Shown: positions 17,998-25,475 of the stretch, in pieces
How positions within the stretch are numbered: position 1 is the first letter of the stretch
Layout of the letters: every line of letters begins with the position of its first letter
DNA from: Microbacterium aurantiacum
Lineage (GTDB): Bacteria; Actinomycetota; Actinomycetes; Actinomycetales; Microbacteriaceae
Reading direction: 5' to 3'
Length of the DNA: 64,000 nt
NCBI RefSeq assembly: GCF_002872075.1
Contig: NZ_PGGU01000005.1
Span: 186,001 to 250,000, forward strand
Notes under the pieces: generated by a model
What the model was told of the DNA's origin: nothing
The model's input: the letters and a program-made list of their open reading frames with translations, nothing else
Databases searched by the model: none
Program-made: the position numbers and the translations under genes

Positions 17998-20335
17998 CCG
18001 GAGGCAGGGAGCAGCACTCGGATTGATGCCGGATGTTCCTCGTCAGGGCGGATACGGCCCGGCGACCGATCGCCCCTGGTCGCAGCAGGATTACCATCAC
18101 CCGGCGGCGGGCTGGGGTGCGACGATCTCGGTGGGAGAGGTTCTGCTGCGGTCGAAGGAACCGGTCAGTGGAGCGCGCGCGATGCTCACGATGAACCATC
18201 CGATCACGGGGTTCGACTGCCCTGGATGCGCCTGGCCCGACGACCAGAAGGGTCTGCGGCTCGACATCTGCGAGAACGGCATGAAGCACGTCACGTGGGA
18301 GATGACCCACAAGCGTGTGAGCAGCGGCTTCTTCTCGAAGCACACGGTCGCCGAACTCGCCACCTGGACGGACTTCGAGCTCGAGAACGTCGGCCGGCTC
18401 ACCGAGCCGATGGTCTACGACCCGGAGATCGACCGATACGCGCCGATCAGCTGGGACGACGCATTCGCCCTCATCGGCGAAGAACTGCGCAAGCTGGACA
18501 GCCCGGACGAGGCGACCTTCTACACCTCGGGCCGGCTCAGCAACGAGGCGTCCTTCATGTACCAGCTGATGATCCGTGAGTACGGCACGAACAACATGCC
18601 CGACTGCTCCAACATGTGTCACGAGGCGTCGGGCCGGGCGCTGAAGGCCTCGATCGGCACAGGCAAGGGCACCACCACGCTGGAGGACTGGGAGAACACC
18701 GACCTCCTTTTCCTGATCGGCGTGAATGCCGCCTCGAACGCTCCGCGGATGCTCACCGCCCTGTCGAACGCGGTGAAGAACGGCGCGCACGTGGTGCACG
18801 TCAACCCGCTCGTCGAGGCGGCCTCCACGCGCACGATCGTGCCGCACGACTTCGTCGACATGGCGCTCTTCAAGACGCACAGCACGGGAACGCTCGATCT
18901 GCAGGTGCGCCCCGGCGGCGATATGGCGCTGATGCGCGCCGTCGCGAAGGTCGTGTTCGAGGCGGCGAGGAACGATCCCTCGGTGCTCGCGGCCGACTTC
19001 ATCGAGAGCTACACGCAGGGGTTCGCCGAGTACCGGGCGCTCGTGGAGGCGACGCCCTGGCCGGAACTCGTGCAGCAGTCCGGGCTCACGGAGGAGCAGC
19101 TCCGTCATGCGGGACGACTGTATCTCGAGGCGGGCCGGACGATCATCAGCTGGTGTCTCGGGGTGAGCCAGCAGGAGCACGCCGTCGACATGGTGCGCGA
19201 GTTCATGAACGTGCTGCTGCTCCGGGGCAACATCGGGCGTCCCGGTGCGGGACCGGCGCCGGTGCGCGGGCACAGCAACGTGCAGGGCAACCGCACCTGC
19301 GGCATCGACCACCATGCACCCGCCGCTCTGCTCGATCGGCTGGACGCCGTCCTCGGGATCACCTCGCCGCGCGAGCCGGGGCTCGACACCGTCGCCAGCA
19401 TCCGTGCCATGCACGAGGGAGATGTCAAGGTGTTCATCGCACTGGGCGGCAATTTCGTGGCCGCTGTTCCGGACCCCGTCTACACCGCCGAGGGCATGAG
19501 TCAGTGCAATCTCACCGTGCAGGTGAGCACCAAGCTGAACCGCAGTCATCTCGTGCACGGTGCGAAGGCGCTGATCCTGCCGTGCCTCGGGCGAACCGAG
19601 GCCGACGAACAGGCCTCGGGGCGACAGGGACAGACCGTCGAAGACGCGATGAGCATGGTGCATCTCTCGGTCGGCGGGAAGAAGCCGGCGTCCGAGCATC
19701 TGCTGTCGGAGCCTGAGATCATCGCGCGGATGGCCAGAGCGACCACGCCGGACAGCCCGCTGCCGTGGGAGTCCTATGTCGCGGACTACGACGTCATCCG
19801 CGACGTGATGGCCGAGGTGCTGCCCGGGTTCGAGGGCTTCAACGAACTCATCAAGCACCCCAACGGCTTCCGCATCCCCCAGCCGGCGCGCGACCTCGAT
19901 TTCCGCACCGGCTCGGGCAAGGCGGAGTTCTCCCTGCCGCGGCTGCATGACGTGCTCCCGGCGTCCGAAGACATGCTGGTGCTGCAGACCATGCGCTCCC
20001 ACAACCAGTGGAACACGACGATCTACGCGAACAACGACCGCTACCGGGGCGTGAAGAACATCCGCGAGCTCATCTTCATGAACTCCGAAGACATGCGCGA
20101 TCGCGGCATCGGTCACGGGGATCCCGTCGACATCGTGGCGACGTCGAAGGATGGCTCACAGCGCGAGCTTCGTCAGTACCGCGCGGTGACGTACAACACG
20201 CCCCGCGGAAGCGCGGCGGGCTACATGCCCGAGATGAACGTGCTCATCGGCCCGGCGGACTACAGCGCGCAGAGCGATCAGCCGCTGATGAAGAGCATCC
20301 ACGTACGGGTCAGCCCGTCGGCCGGCCGGGAGTAG
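17978..20335 (+). CDS. FdhF/YdeP family molybdopterin oxidoreductase
   Basis: 785-residue member of the YdeP branch of the DMSO reductase/formate dehydrogenase superfamily. The N-terminal cluster region has C81, C84 (DCPGCAWPD) and C98, fewer spaced cysteines than formate dehydrogenase proper, so the iron-sulfur cluster is uncertain. The likely molybdenum ligand is the Cys in [11 protein letters not shown] (C214). A C-terminal molydopterin-binding domain follows ([16 protein letters not shown]). There is no signal peptide or Tat motif, so it is cytoplasmic. The GTG start overlaps fdhD and has a GGAGGGAG site. No electron-transfer subunit gene is adjacent. E. coli YdeP affects acid resistance; the physiological substrate here is unknown. 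Confidence 0.9.
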   Translation: MTDLDDDRRQGAALGLMPDVPRQGGYGPATDRPWSQQDYHHPAAGWGATISVGEVLLRSKEPVSGARAMLTMNHPITGFDCPGCAWPDDQKGLRLDICENGMKHVTWEMTHKRVSSGFFSKHTVAELATWTDFELENVGRLTEPMVYDPEIDRYAPISWDDAFALIGEELRKLDSPDEATFYTSGRLSNEASFMYQLMIREYGTNNMPDCSNMCHEASGRALKASIGTGKGTTTLEDWENTDLLFLIGVNAASNAPRMLTALSNAVKNGAHVVHVNPLVEAASTRTIVPHDFVDMALFKTHSTGTLDLQVRPGGDMALMRAVAKVVFEAARNDPSVLAADFIESYTQGFAEYRALVEATPWPELVQQSGLTEEQLRHAGRLYLEAGRTIISWCLGVSQQEHAVDMVREFMNVLLLRGNIGRPGAGPAPVRGHSNVQGNRTCGIDHHAPAALLDRLDAVLGITSPREPGLDTVASIRAMHEGDVKVFIALGGNFVAAVPDPVYTAEGMSQCNLTVQVSTKLNRSHLVHGAKALILPCLGRTEADEQASGRQGQTVEDAMSMVHLSVGGKKPASEHLLSEPEIIARMARATTPDSPLPWESYVADYDVIRDVMAEVLPGFEGFNELIKHPNGFRIPQPARDLDFRTGSGKAEFSLPRLHDVLPASEDMLVLQTMRSHNQWNTTIYANNDRYRGVKNIRELIFMNSEDMRDRGIGHGDPVDIVATSKDGSQRELRQYRAVTYNTPRGSAAGYMPEMNVLIGPADYSAQSDQPLMKSIHVRVSPSAGRE

Positions 20336-20352
20336 GTCTGACCGCACCTCGA

Positions 20353-21675
20353 TCAGGCGGCCGCGAACGACCGCGCGAGGAGCGGCCGGGTGGCGCGGGT
20401 GCTCACCCACACCACGCCGATACCGACGGCGACCACGAGCACGATCGTGAGCAGGGATGCCGGAGCCGTGACGAGCGCCAGTCCGAGCAGCGGGAGTACG
20501 AGCGCGCCGGCGCACAGCGCGGAACCGATCGCGGTGACCAGCAGGGGAGACATGATCGCCCTGCGGCGTGCGCGGTCGACCGTGTCCAGCGGCATGCCCA
20601 GGTGATGGAGGCTGCGATGCAGTTCACGCTGGTCGAGGATGTCCGAGGCCTGGTTCACTCCGACGGACGCGGCCACCATCAGGAACGATGCGACCAGCGT
20701 GATGACGAGCCCCGTGCGCATGTCGCTCGCCAGCGCCAGGTCATCCGTCGCGGCGTTCTCGGCGCTCATCACATTCATCAATGCGACGCCGGTACCGGCG
20801 AACACGGCCATGAAGCTGGCCATCGCGATGCCGCCCACCTGGCGCCAGGCCGCCTTGGGTGAGTCCAGGACGATCCGGGCGGCGAGGAGACGATCCGGCT
20901 GTTCGGCGCGTCGCAGCTGGCGGCGTGCGGCGATCTTCAGCGCCCAGGGACCGACGACGTTCAGCACCGCGAGGGCACCGGCGAAGAGCGCGGCCAGGAT
21001 GACGATCATGGCGACGATGCCGCCGCTCGAGGGGAAGAACCGGACGAGCGCGACGGTGATCGCGACGACGCCGACCGCGATCACTGCGCGGATCCAGTGC
21101 GCGCCGGACGGAGCGGTGCGCATGCGAACGCCCAGCGGTGAGACGACCACTCGCCGGAGCCCGACCGCGGCACTGACGGTGGCGAGGAGCAGCACTCCGC
21201 CGAAGACGGCCGCGATGAGCGGCGGCGGAAGCACGACGGCTGAGAAGCCGAGAGGCTGGCCTCGGAATGGGATGAGGCCGATCAGCGGGCTGATGGCGAC
21301 GTGGCCGAGAACGCCGGCGACCGCGCCGACTCCGGCGACCAGCATCGACTCGACGACGGTCGCTGCGGTCACGCCGCCCGGAGAGACGCCGAGGAGCCGC
21401 AGAGTGGAGAGGCGCTCGTCACGGCGCCGAGCCGAGAGACGGGCGGCTGCGCCGCCGAGGCTCATGAGCGGGACGATGAGGAGCACCAGCGCGGTCGCCG
21501 CGAGCATCTGGTAGATGGGCGCGTAGTCGTCCGTCCAGCCCCAGAAGGACTGCGCACCGCCGATCACGGTCAGCACGAGCGTCGTCACGATGCCGAAGGC
21601 GATGATTGGGAGGGCGAGGACAGCACCCTGGCCGGGAGCGGGGCGGAGGAGGAGGGCGAGAACCCGCGCGTTCAT
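20353..21675 (-). CDS. FtsX-like ABC transporter permease
   Basis: 440-residue integral membrane protein with an N-terminal segment at about 20-40, a second cluster of helices (YQMLAATALVLLIVPLM, then TVVESMLVAGVGAVAGVLG) and further helices in the C-terminal half, about eight to ten in all. The RRRDERLSTLRLLGVSPG segment after the second helix matches the coupling region of FtsX/MacB-type permeases. It overlaps the ATPase gene by four bases (ATGA), so the two form one transporter. Substrate is unknown; such pairs export peptides, lipids or antibiotics. Confidence 0.87.
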   Translation of the reverse strand: MNARVLALLLRPAPGQGAVLALPIIAFGIVTTLVLTVIGGAQSFWGWTDDYAPIYQMLAATALVLLIVPLMSLGGAAARLSARRRDERLSTLRLLGVSPGGVTAATVVESMLVAGVGAVAGVLGHVAISPLIGLIPFRGQPLGFSAVVLPPPLIAAVFGGVLLLATVSAAVGLRRVVVSPLGVRMRTAPSGAHWIRAVIAVGVVAITVALVRFFPSSGGIVAMIVILAALFAGALAVLNVVGPWALKIAARRQLRRAEQPDRLLAARIVLDSPKAAWRQVGGIAMASFMAVFAGTGVALMNVMSAENAATDDLALASDMRTGLVITLVASFLMVAASVGVNQASDILDQRELHRSLHHLGMPLDTVDRARRRAIMSPLLVTAIGSALCAGALVLPLLGLALVTAPASLLTIVLVVAVGIGVVWVSTRATRPLLARSFAAA

Positions 21676-22382
21676 GCCGCCACCGCGGCCGAGATGATCC
21701 GGCCGTCGCGGACGGCGACGGTGCGCGTGCACCGGCCGGCGACCTCTGCGTCGTGGGTGACGACGATCAGGGTGCGTCCCTGACCGGTCGTCGACCACAG
21801 CAGCGCATCCATGACCTCATTCGAGGTGTGCGAGTCGAGGGCTCCGGTCGGTTCGTCGGCGAAGACCAGCTCGGCGCCGGTCGCCTGGGCGCGGGCGATG
21901 GCGACTCGCTGCGCCTGGCCACCCGAGAGCTCACCGATCCGACGATCCTCCATTCCCGCGAGCCCGAGGGCCGCGAGCCAGGATGCCGCGTGCTGCACGG
22001 CATCCGCGCGCTTCACGCCGTTGATCATCGAGGCGAGCGCGACGTTCTCGACGGCGGTGAGCTCCGGGATGAGCAGCCCCTGCTGGAAGACGAATCCGAA
22101 CCTCTCCCTGCGCAGTCGTGAGCGGGCGCCCTCACCGAGCTCGTTGACCTCCATCGCCGCCCCGGCCGCCGGGCGGAAGGTGACCCGCCCCGAGTCCGGG
22201 GCGATGATACCGGCGAGCACATGCAGGAGCGTCGTCTTCCCCGAGCCCGACGCGCCCATGATCGCGACGGATTCACCGCGATGGATCGCGAGGTCGACCC
22301 CGGCGAGCGCTCGAGTGGAGCCGAAGCTCTTCGTGAGGGCGTGGGCTTCGATGACAGGTGGATCGGAGGTGGCGGCGTTCAT
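21672..22382 (-). CDS. ABC transporter ATP-binding protein
   Basis: 236-residue ATPase of the MacB/LolD type. Walker A is GASGSGKTTLLHVLAG (about 44-59), the signature is LSGGQAQRVAIARA, Walker B is ELVFADEPTGALD and the switch histidine follows in VVTHDAEV. The ATG at 22382 is chosen because similarity starts right after it and an upstream start would run through the terminator hairpin at 22443-22472. It is translationally coupled to the FtsX-like permease. No regulator gene is adjacent. Confidence 0.93.
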   Translation of the reverse strand: MNAATSDPPVIEAHALTKSFGSTRALAGVDLAIHRGESVAIMGASGSGKTTLLHVLAGIIAPDSGRVTFRPAAGAAMEVNELGEGARSRLRRERFGFVFQQGLLIPELTAVENVALASMINGVKRADAVQHAASWLAALGLAGMEDRRIGELSGGQAQRVAIARAQATGAELVFADEPTGALDSHTSNEVMDALLWSTTGQGRTLIVVTHDAEVAGRCTRTVAVRDGRIISAAVAA

Positions 22383-22442
22383 GCTTCCAGCCTCGTCGGG
22401 GCCGGTAGCGGTGTCGTCGGCCCTGAGAATGAAGAGAGGGGA

Positions 22443-22472
22443 CAGGATCTCATCCTGGAGGATGAGATCCTG
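22443..22472 (-). terminator. Rho-independent terminator of the GNAT operon
   Basis: Perfect 13-base arms (22443-22455 and 22460-22472, arm CAGGATCTCATCC) with a four-base loop, extended by a GGGG/CCCC pair past one bulged A. On the minus strand it begins 17 bases after the stop of the acetyltransferase gene and is followed by a pyrimidine tract with several U. It also separates that operon from the ABC transporter. Confidence 0.8.
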
Positions 22473-22488
22473 CCCCCTCAACGTCGGT

Positions 22489-23571
22489 TCAGAGCTTCTT
22501 CTGCCACGCGCCCGCGTAGGAGACCGGCACGAAGCCGATCGCCTCGTTGATGTCGAGCATCGGACGGTTCTCCTCGGCGTTGAAGGTGGAGACCGTCGGG
22601 GACTCCGGCGCGAAGTCACGCCAGCGCAGCAGGTTCGCACACTTCACGATGGTCCCGAGGCGGTGGCCCCGATGCTCCTTCAGCACCAGGGTGCCGAGTT
22701 GGTGTGTCGTGGTCGACCGGTCGGCGCCGACGAGGAGTTCGTTGTAGGCGACGATCGTTCCGGACGGCACGTGTTCGACCGCCGAGACCGAGACCGTCTG
22801 TCCCGCGCCGGTCAGCCGGCGATCGCGACGGACGACTCGGTCTTCGTCCCAGTGCTCCGGATCGATCTCGAGTTCGCCCGTGGGAGCATCCGTCGAAAGC
22901 CGCGACAGTGCGGCGGCGTAACCCGCGCGCAGTTCGGGCGGAGTCGGCAGCGTCCACGAGAACTCCCGGTACGCCGCTCCGGCCGCGGCCTGCGCCGCAG
23001 CGAGCGCATTCTGCACGGCGGCGGTGTCGCCGTGCAGGTCGAAGGCGCTGTTCCGTTCCACCTGCTCGAAGCTGAAGGCGTTCGCCTCGAACAGATCCGA
23101 CAGCCTCGTGGCCGGGACGCTTCCCCATCCCGTCTTCGGCGTCAGCGTCCGGTCCGACTCCGCCGGACGATGCAGCGTCCAGGTCTGCAGGATGTCGCGA
23201 CCACGGGCGCGTGCCTCGGACTCCGCCAGGGAAAGCAGCGCCCCTTCCACTCCCTGTCCCCAGAACTCGCGCGGGACGAGGATGTCGATCTCCACGGTGC
23301 GAGCGCCCGCCTCCTGAGGGTACGAGGTCGTCACCATGCCGACCGTCACGCCTTCGCGGCGCGCGACGAACCCGCGGTTCACCGAGTCGGTGTCGTCGAG
23401 CCAGCCGAGGAGCAGCTGACCGGCGTTCGGTGAGAGGTCGGGCAGTCCGACCTCTTCGTCGCAGATCTGCCGGCTCAACTCGCCGTACGCGACGAAGTCG
23501 GCTGCATCGGCGGCGTCCAGCGTCGCCGGAACGGTGAGCGGCGTGATCGTCAGCGTGGTGGTGGTCGTCAT
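22489..23571 (-). CDS. Tandem-domain GNAT acetyltransferase, copy 1
   Basis: 360-residue protein with two GNAT acetyltransferase folds, an arrangement like mycothiol synthase. The acetyl-CoA-binding motif of the first domain is about FWGQGVEGALLSLA (102-115) and of the second HRGHRLGTIVKCANL (about 300-314). The C-terminus ENRPMLDINEAIGF is nearly identical to that of the gene just upstream, so the two are paralogs from duplication. It overlaps that gene by four bases. Substrate unknown; the closest family role I can name is acylation of small amines, and identity to true MshD seems too low to call it. Confidence 0.85.
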   Translation of the reverse strand: MTTTTTLTITPLTVPATLDAADAADFVAYGELSRQICDEEVGLPDLSPNAGQLLLGWLDDTDSVNRGFVARREGVTVGMVTTSYPQEAGARTVEIDILVPREFWGQGVEGALLSLAESEARARGRDILQTWTLHRPAESDRTLTPKTGWGSVPATRLSDLFEANAFSFEQVERNSAFDLHGDTAAVQNALAAAQAAAGAAYREFSWTLPTPPELRAGYAAALSRLSTDAPTGELEIDPEHWDEDRVVRRDRRLTGAGQTVSVSAVEHVPSGTIVAYNELLVGADRSTTTHQLGTLVLKEHRGHRLGTIVKCANLLRWRDFAPESPTVSTFNAEENRPMLDINEAIGFVPVSYAGAWQKKL

Positions 23572-24656
23572 GTCAGTACCTTCTTCCAGGCGCCCTCATA
23601 GGCGATGGGGGTGAAGCCGATGGCTTCGTTGATGGAGAGCATCGGCCGGTTCTCCTCGGCGTTGTACGTGAGGACGCGGGGAGACGCCGGAGCGACGCCG
23701 GCCCAGGACAGCAGTGCGGCGCACTTGACGAGCATGCCGAGGCGATGCCCGCGGTGCGTGGAGAGCACGAGGGTGTCCTGCTGATGCGTGACCGCGGTCA
23801 GGTCCTGGCCGATGGCCAGCTCGTTGAACGCGCACAGCTCGCCGGTGGCGATGTGCTCGGCTGCGGTGACCTGGACCGTCTGACCGCCGTCGAGGAAGCG
23901 CTGATCATGCCGGGCGACTCGCGCCGCGTCCCACTTCTCCTCGTCGAAGACGAGCTCGGCAGCGGGAACGTCCGTCGACATGCGCGACTTCATCCAGGCA
24001 TAGCCCTCGATGCGCTCGGCCGGAGTCGGCAGCATCCACTGCACCACTCGGTAGCCGTCCGCGGCCGCCTGCGCCTGACGCATCAGGCCTGTGACGTGCT
24101 CGCGGGTCTTCTCGCCCAGCTCGAGCGAGCTCACCCTCTCGACCTGCTCGAGAGCGAACCCGTGACGCAGGTAGAAGCGCGCGACGTGATCGTGCGGGAT
24201 GGTGCCGAATCCGGTCGGCGAGCTCAGCGTCGGCCCGGCGGAGGCGGGCTGTTCCGCCCACGACTGCAGGATCGAGCGGCCGTGCTCTCGAGCCGCGGCT
24301 TCGAGGTGCGGCCAGATGGCGGTGCCTATGCCCTGACCCCAGACGTGCGGGTGCAGCTCGATGAGCACATACGCGATGCGAGAGCCGGTATCCATCGGGA
24401 GATCGACCATGGCGCGGCCGACCATCTCCCGGCCGATGCGCACCGTCCAGATCAGGGTCTTCTCGTCCTCGTCGGAGGAGATGACCGGAAGCAGTTCCTC
24501 CGGTGTCATGTCCTGATCGTCGCGGCCGGTGATCGCCCGATAGACGGCGTTGCGCACCTCGGTGAATTCGCGCAGTTCGGCGGAGCCCGCTGCATCCGCC
24601 CGTGCCGGGGGCACGAACGGATGCAGCGTGGCGTTCTCCGTGAGCGGGATGCTCAT
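23568..24656 (-). CDS. Tandem-domain GNAT acetyltransferase, copy 2
   Basis: 362-residue paralog of the next gene in the operon, again with two GNAT halves: first-domain motif VWGQGIGTAIWPHLEAA (about 109-125) and second-domain HRGHRLGMLVKCAALL (about 302-317), ending ENRPMLSINEAIGFTPI. I use the ATG at 24656; longer starts would enter the preceding 96-residue gene. It lies 16 bases after that gene and overlaps copy 1 by four bases. Substrate unknown. Retention of both copies with the same spacing of motifs suggests two related substrates or a heteromeric enzyme. Confidence 0.86.
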   Translation of the reverse strand: MSIPLTENATLHPFVPPARADAAGSAELREFTEVRNAVYRAITGRDDQDMTPEELLPVISSDEDEKTLIWTVRIGREMVGRAMVDLPMDTGSRIAYVLIELHPHVWGQGIGTAIWPHLEAAAREHGRSILQSWAEQPASAGPTLSSPTGFGTIPHDHVARFYLRHGFALEQVERVSSLELGEKTREHVTGLMRQAQAAADGYRVVQWMLPTPAERIEGYAWMKSRMSTDVPAAELVFDEEKWDAARVARHDQRFLDGGQTVQVTAAEHIATGELCAFNELAIGQDLTAVTHQQDTLVLSTHRGHRLGMLVKCAALLSWAGVAPASPRVLTYNAEENRPMLSINEAIGFTPIAYEGAWKKVLT

Positions 24657-24672
24657 TTCGGTGACCTCCAGG

Positions 24673-24963
24673 TCAGCGCAGCTGTCGCTGCAGGTCGTAG
24701 GTGAGCAGTGCGTACCGTTCCAGGGGCAGGCGGTTCCGCTCTTCGAGAAGCAGCAGACCCAGCTCCTGGGCACGTTCGGCGCGGCGCTCGGCGCGGCTCT
24801 GCGCCTGCTGCGCACGCAGCAGCAGCCAGACGCCGAGCCGGAGGGAGAGCCGATCCGTCAGTGCGAGTTCGCGACGGTCGGCCGGGACGGATATCTCGAG
24901 GACCGTGAGGTCCTGCGTATCGGGCGGATGGGATTCGCTGCGGGGCAGCGTGAGGGTGTTCAC
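24673..24963 (-). CDS. Small hypothetical protein in the GNAT operon
   Basis: 96-residue protein, GTG start, no cysteine, signal peptide or membrane segment. The middle is strongly basic and helical with alternating Arg/Ala/Gln (RAERRAERAQELG), likely a short coiled coil, ending in LLTYDLQRQLR. It is 16 bases before acetyltransferase copy 2 and in the same direction, so co-transcription is likely. I do not recognise a named family. A TATACA hexamer 23 bases before the start (24987-24992, minus strand) could be an internal promoter. Codon use resembles its neighbours, which supports a real gene. Confidence 0.65.
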   Translation of the reverse strand: MNTLTLPRSESHPPDTQDLTVLEISVPADRRELALTDRLSLRLGVWLLLRAQQAQSRAERRAERAQELGLLLLEERNRLPLERYALLTYDLQRQLR

Positions 24964-25020
24964 GAGTTTCTCGTTTCAGAGTCGGTTGTATACAGGTTGA
25001 TGTGCGTTATGCACGGGTGC

Positions 25021-25088
25021 GCAGAGGATGCGCGGGGTGCGCAGGATGCGCGGCGGATCGCAGGATGCGGGGCGCGACGCAGGATGCG
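25021..25088. repeat. Short tandem repeat array, GCAGGATGCG core
   Basis: Four copies of GCAGGATGCG or a close variant start at 25021 (variant with two extra bases), 25041, 25060 and 25079, giving a period of 19-20 bases; a partial copy lies near 25122. On the minus strand the array sits between the 38-residue ORF and the 96-residue gene, so it would be in the untranslated middle of that transcript. The surrounding 250 bases hold no other gene that I can support. Confidence 0.7.
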
Positions 25089-25178
25089 TCGGGCGTGGAT
25101 GTGCTGCTCGTTGCGGAGCATGCAGGATCGACGATCCGAAGACCAGTCGATGGCGGTGGTGCCGGCAGGGCGGAGAAG

Positions 25179-25190
25179 GCCCGTACGGGC
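25179..25190. repeat. Perfect 12-base palindrome in the GNAT-operon leader
   Basis: GCCCGTACGGGC is a perfect palindrome 21 bases downstream (minus strand) of the 38-residue ORF stop. Possible protein-binding site; without a loop it is a poor RNA hairpin. Confidence 0.4.
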
Positions 25191-25211
25191 AGAGTTCTCG
25201 CGCCGAACTTG

Positions 25212-25328
25212 CTAAGCGACCGTGACGAGACGGAAGCTGGGGTCGGTCACCGAGAAGGCGGTGCGCAGCGCAAAGGCGCTGTACGCGACAAGGCCTGGGG
25301 CCTGTCTACGAGCAGTTGTGATCATCAT
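25212..25328 (-). CDS. 38-residue small ORF with a consensus ribosome binding site
   Basis: Reads MMITTARRQAPGLVAYSAFA and 18 more residues, ending RLVTVA then TAG. The ribosome binding site AAAGGAGGT (25334-25342) is the best match to anti-Shine-Dalgarno in the whole window, five bases before the first ATG and eight before the second. A promoter with TTGACG and TAGCGT lies just upstream. The first codons are A/U-rich for this genome, the rest GC-rich. No family is recognised; it may be a regulatory leader peptide or a small protein in its own right. Its stop is about 250 bases before the next gene of the operon. Confidence 0.65.
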   Translation of the reverse strand: MMITTARRQAPGLVAYSAFALRTAFSVTDPSFRLVTVA

Positions 25329-25361
25329 CGGTAACCTCCTTTCACAGCGATCCGAGCAGTC

Positions 25362-25391
25362 ACGCTAGCGAACGTCTGGTGTGTTCGTCAA
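25362..25391 (-). promoter_or_regulatory. Predicted sigma-70-type promoter of the small ORF/GNAT operon
   Basis: On the minus strand TTGACG (25391-25386) and TAGCGT (25367-25362) are separated by 18 bases. The predicted start is near 25355, giving a leader of about 27 bases with the consensus ribosome binding site. It is one of the few places in the window with a recognisable -35 hexamer. Confidence 0.6.
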
Positions 25392-25475
25392 GCATCGATC
25401 GGCGAGTCCGGTACCGTGAAGTCGTGATCCGTCCTCGAACCCCGCGCAGCAGCGCCAGATGAGCAGGCTGTCCGC

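Noticed and set aside
25021..25088. CRISPR array
   Set aside because: Repeat cores are only 10 bases with 9-10-base intervals, and there are no cas genes in the window.
25002..25334. 110-codon plus-strand ORF across the repeat array
   Set aside because: The Cys/Arg/Gly-rich start is just translation of the repeat; no ribosome binding site, and it is antisense to the better-supported 38-residue ORF with its promoter.
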